Below are positions 1 through 9,570 of a stretch of 15,919 nucleotides of DNA, one piece after another. The notes beneath the pieces are model-generated. The model was not told the DNA's origin. It did not search any database and saw only the letters and a program-made list of their open reading frames with translations. The stretch covers positions 1-15,919 of the forward strand of contig MU119849.1 in assembly GCA_014904845.1 (NCBI GenBank), written 5' to 3'. The translations under genes were made by a program, and so were the position numbers. Position 1 is the stretch's first letter, and each line of letters opens with the position of its first letter. This DNA comes from Acephala macrosclerotiorum (taxonomy: Eukaryota > Ascomycota > Leotiomycetes > Helotiales > Mollisiaceae).

Positions 1-444
1 TAAATATAATAATATTTTTAAAATTAAAATTTTTATTAAAATTTGTATTTATTATAAAATATAAATTTAATATTTTAATATTATTATCGAATTATTATAT
101 TGATTAATTAAAAAAAACGAGTTTTTCGAATAAAAAAAAAAAAAAAAATTATTATAATATTTTTGTAAAATAAATTTACGACGATTTTAGTATTTTATAA
201 AATTTATTATAATTTTATTAATAAATAAAAAATAATTATTTTAAATATTGATATTAATTAATAAAAATATAAAAAAATATTTAATTAATATAATAATAAA
301 AAACGAAAACAATTAATTCGATACGAATTAAAATTTTAAAATATTATTAAATGAAATTATAATACGATAAAAAGAAAATATTGAAAACTTTTAAAAAAAA
401 TTTGTAAATTACAATTTTAATTATATAATATTTATTTTATTTTT

Positions 445-620
445 AAAACGAACGTTAATACGTTCGTCGTTTAATTAAATCAAATAATAATAAATTTTTT
501 TAATATTTTAATTATTTATTAATTCGTTTAAATACAATTATTCGATTTCGAAATTAAATATATTAAAAAAAGTATTTATATTATTATAAACGAATTATTT
601 AAAAAATTGTAAATAAAAAA
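445..620 (+). pseudogene. Ty3/Gypsy pol remnant: C-terminal end of RNase H
   Basis: Frame 1 carries T-N-V-N-T-F-V-V from 448 and Q-L-F-D-F-E-I-K-Y at 535-561. This matches the end of a Gypsy RNase H, where a T-D-x-x-x-L segment is followed by an R/Q-L-x-x-F-D-F-x-V/I-x-Y/H segment and a G-K-x-N/H-x-x-A-D-x-L-S-R tail. The catalytic-type Asp of the first segment reads Asn (AAC at 451). In-frame TAA codons interrupt the segment, as expected for CAA or CAG codons hit by RIP. RT and the start of RNase H would lie upstream, and I could not recognise them in 1-440, so the element is probably cut by the window edge or too decayed. In Gypsy elements RNase H degrades the RNA strand of the RNA:cDNA hybrid. 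The integrase frame that follows supports the call. Confidence 0.6.
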
Positions 621-1163
621 CGATAATTTAAAAAAAAAAAAAATATTAATAAGTTTATTATAATCGAATTTAATTATATTAAAATAATTTTAATTTCGAT
701 TAAAAAACGTAAAATTAATCGAAAAATTAAAAATGGATCGTTTATAATTAAAAATAAATACGTAAAACGAAAATATTTATTTGAATTATTAAATTAAATT
801 TGAAATAATTTTTTTAAATTTAATATTTTTAATTTTTAATTTTCAATATCAATTATATTTTATATATATATTGTATTAATTATTTTTTTTAAGATTAATA
901 AATTATTGAATAATAATAACAATAATAATATTATTTTTTTTTTTAATAATAATTATTCGAATTATTTTTAAAATATTATTTAATATTTAATAATTTTAAA
1001 ACGATTAAAATAATTTTCGAAAATAAAATTTCGTAAATTAATTCGAGAATTTGTTAATTATAACGTTCGAAATAAAATGCTATAAAAAAATACTATTAAA
1101 TTTTATTTATTTCGATTTATTTTAAATAATTTAAAACAATATATAATAATTATAATTAAGTTA
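621..1163 (+). other. Decayed pol linker between Gypsy RNase H and integrase
   Basis: This AT-rich stretch has scattered frame fragments, such as N-K-F-I-I-I-E-F-N near 650-675, that fit the spacer between RNase H and integrase in a Gypsy pol gene. No motif is firm. The frame moves from 1 (RNase H) to 0 (integrase) somewhere here, so at least one indel is likely. An AAT/ATT-rich run lies at about 905-960. I see no other gene. Confidence 0.35.
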
Positions 1164-2207
1164 TATAATAAGTTTAAATATATTAAAAAAGAAAATATTT
1201 ATTATCGAATAATTAATCGATATTATTAAAAAAAATACTATAAAAACGTTCGAGATTTTATAGTAAATTATAACGATTATTAATATAAAAATAAAAATAA
1301 ATACAAAAATTTTTTATATTTTTAAAAAGTAATTTCGTTATTTTATTATATTAAAATAAATGTAATTAAATTTTTATAATATAAAATATTCGATAGTTTA
1401 ATTATAATACGAAATAATTTTTTTAATTAAATTAAAATTAAATTAATAAAAAATTCGATTTTTAAAAAAATTATTAAATTTATTTATAATAATATTATTT
1501 GTAAATACGACGTTTTCGATTATATAAAATTGAACGAAGAATTTGAATTTAAAGAAATTATTATTAAAAAATTAAATAAATTCAAAATTAAACGAATTAT
1601 TATTTTCGTATATAATTCGAAAATAAATAAAATAATTAAATAAAAATATTAATTTATTATTATTATATTAATTATTTTAACGAAAAAAAGTAAAAAAAAT
1701 TAATTAAAATATTTATTAATTGTTTTTTTTACAAATCGAACGATTATTTATAAATTAATTAAATATATATTATTTTATATAATTTATAGTAAAAAAATTG
1801 TTTTATTTATTAAAATTCGATTTTTTATTTGAAAATTTTTCGATTAAAATAAAATATGTAATCGAATAAAATTTTTTAAATTGAGAATTAAACAAATTAA
1901 AATATAAAACGAGAATATAAAAAAATCGAAATTGAAAAAAAAATATAATTATAAATAAAATTAAATATATTTCGATATTTATTATTAAATATAAAAAAAA
2001 TTAATTCGAGAAAAAAATTTCGTTTTAATATATAATATTAAATTTATTAATTAAAATATATTTAAAAATATTAAATTATTATATAAATAATTAAATTTAT
2101 ATTAAATTTATTAAATAAATTAATTAAAAAAAAATTATTTACTCAAAAAAATAAATAAAATAATAATTTGAAAATTATATACTAAAAATCGTTTAAAAAA
2201 ATTCATT
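1164..2207 (+). pseudogene. Ty3/Gypsy integrase remnant, whole domain in one register
   Basis: Frame 0 carries integrase landmarks in order. The N-terminal zinc finger is at 1164-1280 (Y-N-K-F-K-Y, then V-R-D-F-I-V-N-Y-N-D-Y, with the expected His and Cys read as Tyr). The catalytic core is at 1503-1640 (K-Y-D-V-F-D-Y-I-K-L-N-E-E-F-E-F-K, then V-Y-N-S-K-I-N-K-I-I-K). F-T-N-R-T at 1728-1742 follows, and the C-terminus ends in N-R-L-K-K-F at 2187-2204. The second catalytic Asp reads Asn (1533-1535) and the catalytic Glu reads Lys (1638-1640), so the enzyme is dead. About one kilobase stays in register, so decay was by substitution rather than indels. Integrase would have joined the cDNA to the host genome. 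The order RNase H then integrase distinguishes Gypsy from Copia. There are many in-frame TAA codons. Confidence 0.75.
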
Positions 2208-2989
2208 AAAAAAATAAATATTAAAATTTTTTAAATAATAATAAAAATGAAAATATTATTAAATTTATTGATTTTAATAATAATAAAAATATAAATATAA
2301 AAAAAAAATAATTAAAAAATTTAATAATAAATAAAATATTTAAAAAATTAAAAAAAAAATTAAAATTATAATTTGTATTTTTAAATTTAATAAAATTAAA
2401 AAAAAAAAATATATATATAATTTTTTGAAAATTAAATAAATAAAATAAATAAATCTCGCGATTTTTAATTATTTAAAACGTAAAAATATTTATTTATTTT
2501 TTTTATACAATTTTTTTACAAATATAAAAACTTATAATTTTTTTCGATTTTATTAATAAATTTTTTTTTTTTTTAAATTTACGCGTTTTTTATTTTTAAA
2601 ATTCGATTAATTTATTACGTTATATTTTTACGTACAAATTATATAATTTTTATTTTTATTTTTGAAATTTTTACGATATTATTATTATATTTTAAAAAAA
2701 TATTTTATTAAATTTCGAAAATACGAATTTCACGTATAAAAAATAAAATAAAAATAATTATAATACGTTTATATAAATTGTATAACGCGATTTCAATAAT
2801 TTATAAAAATTAAAAATATAATAAAAAAAGTTTTAATTAAATAAAAAAAAAAATAAAAATAATATTATTTTAAAATTTTTTAAAATAGTATATAATTTTA
2901 AATAAAATTAAAAAATTACGTATTACATTTTAATAAACTCGATTTAATTTAATTAAAATTTTTAATAAAATTTTTAAATATTATAATTA
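2208..2989. other. Gene-free AT-rich stretch downstream of the Gypsy pol remnant
   Basis: Just after the Gypsy integrase the sequence is A-rich (2208-2430) and then turns T-rich on the + strand (from about 2470). It should hold the Gypsy 3' UTR and LTR, but I found no LTR ends, polypurine tract or repeat partner inside the window. A short less-decayed patch, tctcgcgattttt, sits near 2453-2465. No reading frame of note is seen on either strand. Confidence 0.4.
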
Positions 2990-3378
2990 AATTTTTTTTT
3001 TCGAATTTAAATATTTTAATAATTTATTGAAAGTTTTATTAATAAATTTTATAGTAAATATATATATTAAAAACTCGAGTAAATATTTTATATAAAACGT
3101 TTTACGTTTCGTAAAATTATTAAAATTATTAATATAATTATTATTGAGAAAAATAAAATTTATAATATATTATTTATAAAAATATTTTTTCGATTTATCG
3201 ATTGTAAAAAAACGTTAATATATTTAAAAAATGCGAGTAATAATTTAATAATTATAAATTTAAATATAATAAATTTAAAAAAATTACGTTTTATTTTTTG
3301 TTTTTACGAATTTTTAATAATTAAAAAATATATTAAATTTTTTTTTTCGATTTTTACGAATAAATTTAAAAAATAATC
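2990..3378 (-). pseudogene. Unrecognised minus-strand reading frame, decayed
   Basis: Read on the minus strand from 3378 down to 2990, one frame holds about 130 codons broken by two stops: one about 28 codons in, and one at 3172-3170. The last piece, 3169-2990, is 60 codons long and ends at a TAA (2989-2987). It has a mixed composition that looks coding, for example F-T-I-D-K-S-K-K-Y-F-Y-K before the second stop and N-N-F-T-K-R-K-T-F-Y-I-K-Y-L-L-E-F after it. Stops are far fewer than chance would give at this base composition. I do not recognise the family. It could be a decayed gag or pol part of another element, or a decayed host gene. An upstream minus-strand segment at about 3630-3560 (L-I-N-I-K-I-E-M-K-K-K-N-E-L) may belong to it. 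Confidence 0.35.
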
Positions 3379-3481
3379 GATTATTATTATTAATAATATA
3401 AATATTTAAAACGTTAAATCTTAAAAAATTATTAATATTAATATTTTATTTTTTTAATTAATTTTATTAATTAATAATAAC

Positions 3482-3512
<31 letters not shown>

Positions 3513-3790
3513 GTTTTTTTATATAAAAATTTTTATTTTTTTAAATTTTTTAAATTTTTCAAGTTTTTTAATTCGTTTTTTTTTTTCATTTCGATTTTTA
3601 TATTAATTAAATTTAAAAAATCTATTATTAATAATAAGAAATATTATAATATATTTATATTTATATTAAAAAAATATAAAACTATTATTATTTTATCGTA
3701 ATTTAATATTATTTTATTTCGATTAATTTGCGAATTTCGATTAAATAATATATATTCGATAATTAATTATACGTATAATATAAATGTAAA
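3379..3790. other. AT-rich flank left of Copia copy 1
   Basis: Apart from the AAT palindrome and a T-rich run near 3541-3600, I see no gene here. The sequence changes sharply at 3791, where the segment shared by both Copia copies starts. No match to the 270 bases left of copy 2 (9655-9926) was seen, so copy 1 and copy 2 have different left neighbours. Confidence 0.45.
3483..3510. repeat. Perfect 28-bp AAT/ATT palindrome
   Basis: Fourteen bases of ATA-ATA repeat are followed by their exact reverse complement, giving a gapless palindrome able to form a cruciform. It probably arose by microsatellite growth in AT-rich sequence. Confidence 0.7.
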
Positions 3791-3890
3791 TACAATATTA
3801 GTTTAGTAGTCACGTGCAGCACTAGGCCAAATCGGGACTAGCGCCGCTTGCGCTAGAATTGAGATTATATTTTTCAATTTTTGTGTTTTT
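3791..3890 (+). repeat. GC-richer island at the start of Copia copy 1 (putative LTR start)
   Basis: This is about 100 bases of much less decayed sequence, with CACGTG at 3811-3816, several surviving CpA sites and GC-rich inverted repeats. It is repeated at 9927-10020: within 58 aligned bases near 3802-3860 I count six differences, all transitions. A TATA-like run (gattatattttt) follows at about 3863. The position before the long leader fits an LTR promoter region (U3/R). The start reads TA where a canonical LTR has TG, which RIP would explain. LTR length and the primer-binding site could not be fixed. Confidence 0.5.
3838..3856 (+). repeat. Perfect 7-bp stem, 5-base loop inverted repeat
   Basis: ctagcgc (3838-3844) pairs with gcgctag (3850-3856) around the loop cgctt. 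A second pairing partner, gcactag (3819-3825), can replace the right arm with one G-T wobble. In copy 2 the right arm has decayed (gcactaa), so the stem is not kept there. It may be a transcript structure or a protein-binding site. Confidence 0.6.
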
Positions 3891-4211
3891 ATTAAATTTA
3901 AAATTAATAATCAATTAATGAATTATTCAATTTATTTGTTTATTTCGTTTTTAATTTATTATTAATAATAAGTATTTTTAATAATATTAATATTAATTAA
4001 TAATTGTTTAATTAATTACGAAATAATTAAATTTTTATTTAAAAGAAATTAATTTATAACAAAAAAAAATTTTTTAAATAATTTGTTTTTTGTAAAAAAA
4101 TATTTAAAATAATTAATATATTTTTAAAAAAACGAGAATTTATAAGGATTTTTTTATAGAAACGTATTGAAAATATTGAAACTATTAAAAATTTAAAGAA
4201 AATAATACGAG

Positions 4212-4338
4212 AGCGATTTTAAATTTATATTTATTTTTTAAATTTATATTTATTACGTAGAATAATAACGTTTACAAAAAACGAATAAAAAAACGCGAAA
4301 GCGATTTTAAATTTGTATTAATTTACTCGAATTTATAT
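4212..4338 (+). repeat. Direct repeat pair in the leader, about 40 bp, 88-bp spacing
   Basis: agcgattttaaattt at 4212 recurs at 4300, and both are followed by a similar T/A-rich stretch ending in aatttatatt. Copy 2 keeps the pair at 10346 and 10434 with the same 88-base spacing, so it was in the ancestral element. Confidence 0.6.
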
Positions 4339-4657
4339 TAAAAACGAATTTTTAAAAAAAGTTTTACGTTTTTATTTATTATTTGATTAAAAACGTATAA
4401 ATATTAATAATAATATTTATTCGAATTTAAATTAAAATTTTTAATTTTTTTATTATTTATTATATAATTATTTTTTAAAATAGCGAATTTATTTAAAATT
4501 AAATTTTTTTATAATAAAAACAAATAAAAAAAAAATTTCGATTTTACGAACGATAAAAATTTCAATAAAATAATATTAAATAAATATATTTTTTATTGTT
4601 TTAAAATATATAAAAAGAAAAAATACTTTAATTACAATTTATAAAAATACTTTTAAA

Positions 4658-4750
4658 AAGATTTTAAGAATTGCTTATAAAAGATTTTACGTTTAATACA
4701 CAAAGATTTTATACGTCGTTTACGAGATTTTTTACGTATTTACAAAATTT
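4658..4750 (+). repeat. Degenerate tandem repeat of about 22 bp, 4-5 units
   Basis: Units begin with aagatttta or a close variant at 4658, 4681, 4703, 4724 and weakly at 4743, often followed by acg. Spacing is 23, 22, 21 and 19 bases. Copy 2 has the same block, more decayed, at about 10787-10880. Short tandem repeats in LTR or leader sequence often act as promoter elements, but nothing here shows that directly. Confidence 0.5.
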
Positions 4751-4930
4751 GAATATCGAAAAATAAAAAATTTATTATTAATAATTTGAAAAATATTTTT
4801 TAATAAAAAGAGTTTTATAAATAAATACAAATAGAAATCGTTAATTAATTGAAAAATAGAGATTTTTTTTCTTAATAAAATCGATTAATTCAATTAATAA
4901 ATCAAAGTATTTTAATATTAATATTTAATA

Positions 4931-5930
4931 ATTAAAGTGTGATTATTTTTACGATTTCAATTATTAATACGAATTTTTTTACTACGAATACGATTATTTC
5001 TACGAATACTTTTTATATTTCTTTTATTATAATTCTTTTTACAAATACGAATTTATTTAATATAATACAAAATATTTAATATATTTATTAGTAATTTTTT
5101 TAATAATAATCGAATTAATATAATAATTTATAGAGTATTTTATTAAATTGTTTACGAATTTAATAAAGATTTATATTGATAATAAAAAATATAATAAAAA
5201 ATTATATAATATTTTTAATTGCAAATTATTAATTTTTTATAATTATTATAATAAAATCAAATTATTTTAAAATTAATACGATAAAATATTTTCTATTAAT
5301 TTTATAAAACGTGTAAACGCATTTTATTTCGATAGATTTTTAAAAAAAAGTTTCGATTTTATTATACTAGTAATAATAATAAAAATTTATTTCGAGATTA
5401 AAAAAAATCGCTAATTATATATATTTTTATAGAGAGAAACAATTTTAATAAAAACTAAATTAAAATATTTACAAATATTTTTCAATTAATTTCAAAAGAT
5501 TTAATTAAATTTATTATTGAAATATTAAACGAAATATAATCTGCGAAATCAAATTATTAATATTTATCGAAATATTAAAAAGTGCAATTTTACTTTTTAT
5601 AAATTCATTAATATTTTTAAAAGCGTTTATATTAAATTGCGATCAATAGTAAATATTGTAACGCGATCACGTGAAATACAATAGTATAATTTAAATTTTA
5701 TTTTTTAAAATCAAAAAAAAAACGAATTCGATTAAAATTGAATCGATTGTATTTATAGAAAACGAAATAAAAAATGCAATCGAATATAAAATCGAGAATA
5801 TCGAGATCGAAAAAACTTTTGAAATAAATATCGTAGAAATTATAAATTTTAAGAAAAATTATACTAGAAAAAATACTATATTTGTAGTAAATCGAAATAT
5901 TAATCAATAAAATATACGATAAAAAAGCGA
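4931..5930 (+). pseudogene. Copia copy 1 gag remnant (capsid and zinc knuckle)
   Basis: Gag would have packaged the element RNA in virus-like particles. A Thr/Asn-rich stretch (repeated acgaat codons, frame 1, 4951-5055) resembles a disordered N-terminus. From 5163 frame 0 is mostly coding-like: K-I-Y-I-D-N-K-K-Y, then V-N-A-F-Y-F-D-R-F at 5313-5339, then 45 uninterrupted codons at 5541-5675. An Arg-rich part (about 5750-5860) leads into a zinc knuckle at 5874-5918 with Y-Y-I-C-S-K-S-K-Y and Y-T: one Cys is kept (5883-5885) and the other Cys and His positions read Tyr. Frame 0 runs on into protease, as in a single polyprotein. A 24-base loss near 5444-5457 relative to copy 2 is in frame. I saw no convincing start codon. 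Confidence 0.6.
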
Positions 5931-6179
5931 TAATAAATATATACAAAGTTTTAATAATAAATTCAATATACGATAAATCGAAATATTATAATAATTTATT
6001 ATTAGAATTTTTTTATTAAAATCGAAAAAATAAAAAATTTATTGAAAAATAATCAAATAATAAAAATTGATCAATTATTAATAAATATAAAAATAGAAAA
6101 CGAGAATAAGAATTATTTTATTGAATTTAAAAAGATCGATAATATATAAACAATAATTATTTTAAATAATTAATTTATT

Positions 6180-6600
6180 CGTTATATTATTACAAAAGAA
6201 AATATATTTAATATTTTTTTATTATAATTTGAATTACTCGAATCAAATTAATGTTTATTTTTTATTTTCGAAAATCGATATTTTTTAAAAGTTTTTCAAG
6301 AAATTATATCAAATAATAAAATCGTTAAAATATTAATTATTAATTAATCGCAATTTATAGTACTACGAAAACTTGATATTAACGTTTAATTGAATGTATT
6401 TACAATCGAAATTCATAAGATTCATTTTAGTAAAAGTATTATTTTATTATAAAAAATTATTCGAATTAATATTTTATTAAATATTATTATTTTTTATATT
6501 GTTTTTATAAATATATTTTTTTTATTTTATATTCAAAATATAAATACTATAAATATAAAACTCGATAATTTAAAGAATATTTTGATTCAAAGAAATAAAA
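6180..6600 (+). pseudogene. Copia copy 1 aspartic protease remnant
   Basis: This protease would cleave the Gag-Pol polyprotein. Frame 0 reads F-Q-E-I-I-S-N-N-K at 6294-6320. The active-site triplet Asp-Thr/Ser-Gly is expected where N-N-K now stands (6312-6320), so the enzyme is inactive. The frame then stays open through Q-F-I-V-L-R-K-L-D and ends in K-L-D-N-L-K-N-I-L-I-Q at 6558-6590, a segment kept almost unchanged in copy 2 and typical of the protease-integrase junction in fungal Copia elements. A single-base loss in the A-run at about 6651-6660 puts integrase in another frame. Confidence 0.6.
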
Positions 6601-6719
6601 TCGTTTTTATTATAAAAAAATAAAATTATTTATAGATATTATTATATTAATCAAAAAAAATTTAATTTGAAATCATTTTATCGATATAGAATTATACTAA
6701 TTATATAAACGTTTTAATT

Positions 6720-7660
6720 ATTTATTAGTACGACGTTTTGTAAGAATTTTTTAACGAGTTAATTATAATATAAATATTAAATATATTTAATATTTTATTA
6801 AGTATTGTTATTACTATCAAATGTATAAACAATTATTTGAAAAATTTAAATTTACTTTGTAAAATAATTATAAATTCAATTATTCGATTATTGTCGACGT
6901 TTTATATTTAAATAAAAAACTAATTTTACAAATAGTAAATTCGTTTATAGTATTTCAAATTATTAAATTCATAAAAAATATATTTGTGAAAATAGTATAA
7001 AATATATTACGTATATATTAAATCGATATATATTAAAAATTATCGAATTATATTATTTATAATATTAAAAAAAATTTCTCGTTTATAGAATTTCGATAAA
7101 ACGTTAAAATAATAGTAATTGAAATCAAAAAAATACTTATTAAAATTTATAATAATATAAAAAAAGTAAAAAAATATTACATTTTATTATATTAAATTTA
7201 CGAGATTATTTACAATAAATTAATCGAGAAACAAATTAATAAAAATATAATTTTACAAATAATAATTAAAATTGTTAATAATTCGATAAAATCGAACGAT
7301 ATTATATTTACGTTATTAATCTTTGAAATATACTTTAGAATAACTAATAATAACGCGTTATTATTATCAATTATTAAAAAAATTAAAACAATTCGAATAA
7401 TTATTAAAAAGTATACTATTTATATATTTAATATCAAATTAATAATACGCTTTCAATAAAAAACGATTCAAATACGAAGTTTATATTAGATTTATTAATT
7501 CTATTTAAAATACGCGTTTTATATAAAAAAAGCGAATAGAAAAAACTATACAAATTATTAGTAATTAATAAAAAAATATATATAATCGATATATTTTATA
7601 GATTGATTAATTTTCATTTAACGATTATCAAATTTTATTATACGAAAAAAAAAATACTAA
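6720..7660 (+). pseudogene. Copia copy 1 integrase remnant
   Basis: Frame 2 shows the pre-integrase segment near 6730, then a zinc-binding part with K-Y-C-Y-Y-Y-Q-M (Cys kept at 6806-6808, the second Cys read as Tyr). The catalytic core has S-I-I-V-D-V-L-Y-L, with the first catalytic Asp at 6896-6898. The second Asp reads Asn (7061-7063) and the catalytic Glu reads Lys (7142-7144), so it is inactive. L-L-I-F-E-I-Y at 7313 marks the end of the core. After a 1-base loss near 7407-7415 the C-terminal domain continues in frame 1, ending with I-N-F-H-L-T-I-I-K-F-Y-Y-T at 7606-7644. Several TAA stops interrupt it. Integrase lies before RT, which makes the element Copia rather than Gypsy. Confidence 0.7.
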
Positions 7661-7699
7661 AAATTTATAATCGAATTAATAATCAAAAAAATAATTAAA

Positions 7700-8728
7700 A
7701 AAATTAAAAAAATATTTTTTAATTTTTTTAATCAAGTGAAATAAACGAAAAATTAATCAAAAAACGTAATTAAAAACGCTTAAAAAAATCACAAAATAAA
7801 AATATATACAATAAAAAATTTAAACAAAATAAATATTATAATTTTATCGAGAACGACAAAAAAAATTACAAAAATTTCAACGATTAATTTTTTATTATTA
7901 TCGTTAAAAAAATTAAAATTTTTATAGTTTTTATAATAAATAAAAAAAAAACGATATAAAATTATTATTAAAACTATAAAAAAAAAATATAATTACAATT
8001 TTTAAACAATTATTTAAAACGTTTTAAAAAAAGAAAATCGATAATTTAATTATAAAAAATTTTTTTAATTTCGTTTAATACGATTTTAATAAGTATATTA
8101 AAATTCGAATTTTCAATTTAAGATTAATTAATAAGATCAAAAGTAAAATTATTAATATTTTTTACGAGAAATCGAAATTAGTAATTTAAAAATATAATAA
8201 CGAAAAAAAAAAAAATTTTTTCACGCAATTTTTAATAATACAAAAAATTAATCAACGATTAATTATTATTTTAATACTTTTTTTAATTCAATTTTTAAAC
8301 AAGAAAATTAAAATGTAATTTCGTAATATTATTTAAATTTATATTTAGTTTACGATAAACTTTTAACGATTTATATTAATACGTTTATCGAAAAAAATTT
8401 ATTATTTATATTTATTAAATACGATTATAATTATTTTAAAGTCTTTATATAAAATTGCGAAAGTAAAAATATATTAATAAATTACGTATTACAAACATTA
8501 TAAAAAAAAACTATTTATAATTATATCGATATACGATTTTTATTTTCTAATTACAATTATTAAAAAACTTTTTAATATTATTGAAATGCAAATCGACAAT
8601 ACGTTTATACTAGTAAAAAAAGAATTTTTTACTCTCGAGAAAAACGAATTCAATAAAATTAAATTTTTAATCAAATTTAAAAAAATTTTAATACTAAAAA
8701 TATTATTAATTTTCAATAAATGCATTTT
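7700..8728 (+). pseudogene. Copia copy 1 reverse transcriptase remnant
   Basis: RT copies the element RNA into DNA. The C-terminal half is clear in frame 0: L-Y-K-I-A-K near 8448, Y-Y-K-H-Y-K-K-K-L, then M-Q-I-D-N-T-F-I-L-V at 8586-8615, and ends with L-L-I-F-N-K-C before a TAA at 8728-8730. The Q-x-D-D box, the fungal Copia form of the catalytic Asp pair, reads Q-I-D-N (8589-8600), with the second Asp lost. Two adjacent TAA codons near 8472-8477 fit former Trp or Gln codons. The N-terminal half (7700-8400) is too decayed for firm motifs. A 61-codon open frame on the opposite strand (8725-8540) is a by-product of this coding sequence. Confidence 0.65.
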
Positions 8729-8760
8729 AATTTAATTCGAAAATATAATTCAATTATAAT

Positions 8761-8815
8761 AAAAAAATTAAAATAAAAAAATTAAAATAAAAAAATTAAA
8801 ATAAAAAAATTAAAT
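8761..8815 (+). repeat. 14-bp tandem repeat, three full units plus a partial
   Basis: The unit aaaaaaattaaaat occurs at 8761, 8775 and 8789, with a partial unit from 8803. Copy 2 has only one full and one partial unit (15056-15082). The extra 28 bases in copy 1 shift the RNase H frame relative to RT. Confidence 0.8.
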
Positions 8816-8999
8816 TAATAAATATTAAATTATTTAATTTTTAAATTAAATATTGAAAACAATAAATTAAAAAAATTTATATTATTACAATTTATTAATT
8901 TGAAACAATTTTCGATTTATTTATTATTATTCAATATTAAAATTCAACGAAGAAAAAAATTATTATATTAAATAAAAAATTAAAATAACAAATTAAAAA

Positions 9000-9570
9000 T
9001 TTAAATCGAAAATTTAAATATATTGCTTTCGATTTATTTATAGTGAAATTCTTCGTTTTTATCGATAGTTTATTTGTAAACAATAAAAATTTTAATTTTT
9101 AAATTGAATATAAAATTATTCTAATAAATAAACGTTAATTAAATAATAAAAAATTCGAGATTAAAATTTTTTTTATTTATTACAATTCTATTAAAAGCAA
9201 ACGTATTATTAAAAGTATTCTAATTTTTAAAATATATAATATAATAAGAAAAATCAATATAATAATTATAATCGAATTTATTATTAATATAATTATTTAA
9301 TAATTCGATTTCTTTAAAATTTCGATAATTGTTTATATAGACTTATATTTATTATACGAGTATTTAATCAAATTAAAAACGATTAAAAAAAAGCGTTTTA
9401 TAATTGATATTATAGTTTTTTATTAATTGTATAAACGCAAAAAACTGTAAAAAATTCAATAAATCAATAATCAAAATAATTTAACGAATATTATAATAAA
9501 ATCAATATTTAATAAAACTTTGAAAAAGTTTTTAAATACGAATTACTTTAAAATTCGAATAAAAAAATAA
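9000..9570 (+). pseudogene. Copia copy 1 RNase H remnant, end of pol
   Basis: RNase H removes the RNA from the RNA:cDNA hybrid. Frame 1 reads F-V-F-I-D-S-L-F-V-N-N-K-N-F, with the first catalytic Asp at 9064-9066, then K-R-I-I-K-S-I-L-I-F-K-I-Y, where the catalytic Glu has become Lys. Next comes I-V-Y-I-D-L-Y, with the third Asp kept (GAC 9340-9342), then L-Y-E-Y-L-I-K-L. The frame closes at TAA 9568-9570, matching the stop in copy 2 (15835-15837). Internal TAA codons sit where Gln or Trp is expected. Length and motif order match a Copia RNase H. Confidence 0.7.

Larger units (their letters stand above)
3891..4930 (+). other. Long non-coding leader of Copia copy 1 (LTR and/or 5' UTR)
   Basis: Over one kilobase separates the GC-richer island from the first gag-like codons, and I find no coherent reading frame in it. 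It holds a direct repeat pair and a tandem-repeat block, listed separately, and it is matched over its length by copy 2 (about 10021-11060). Part is presumably the rest of the LTR and part the untranslated leader. Confidence 0.45.

Noticed and set aside
3838..3856. Intrinsic transcription terminator
   Set aside because: The stem is not followed by a T-run, and the context is a eukaryotic retroelement.
5698..5946. 82-codon minus-strand open frame
   Set aside because: It lies antisense to the Arg/Lys-rich gag part of Copia copy 1, whose sense strand lacks the triplets that would make stops on the other strand. The residues are a Phe/Tyr/Ile string without domain character.
6021..6110. Apparent second zinc knuckle in another frame (S-N-N-K-N-stop-S)
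   Set aside because: The gag-to-protease frame is continuous in frame 0 through this stretch, and a clearer zinc knuckle lies at 5874-5918 in that frame. The alternative reading is a coincidence.
8540..8725. 61-codon minus-strand open frame
   Set aside because: It is antisense to the RT segment that contains Q-I-D-N-T-F-I-L on the + strand.
8761..8815. CRISPR-like array
   Set aside because: The 14-bp units are contiguous with no spacers, in low-complexity sequence.
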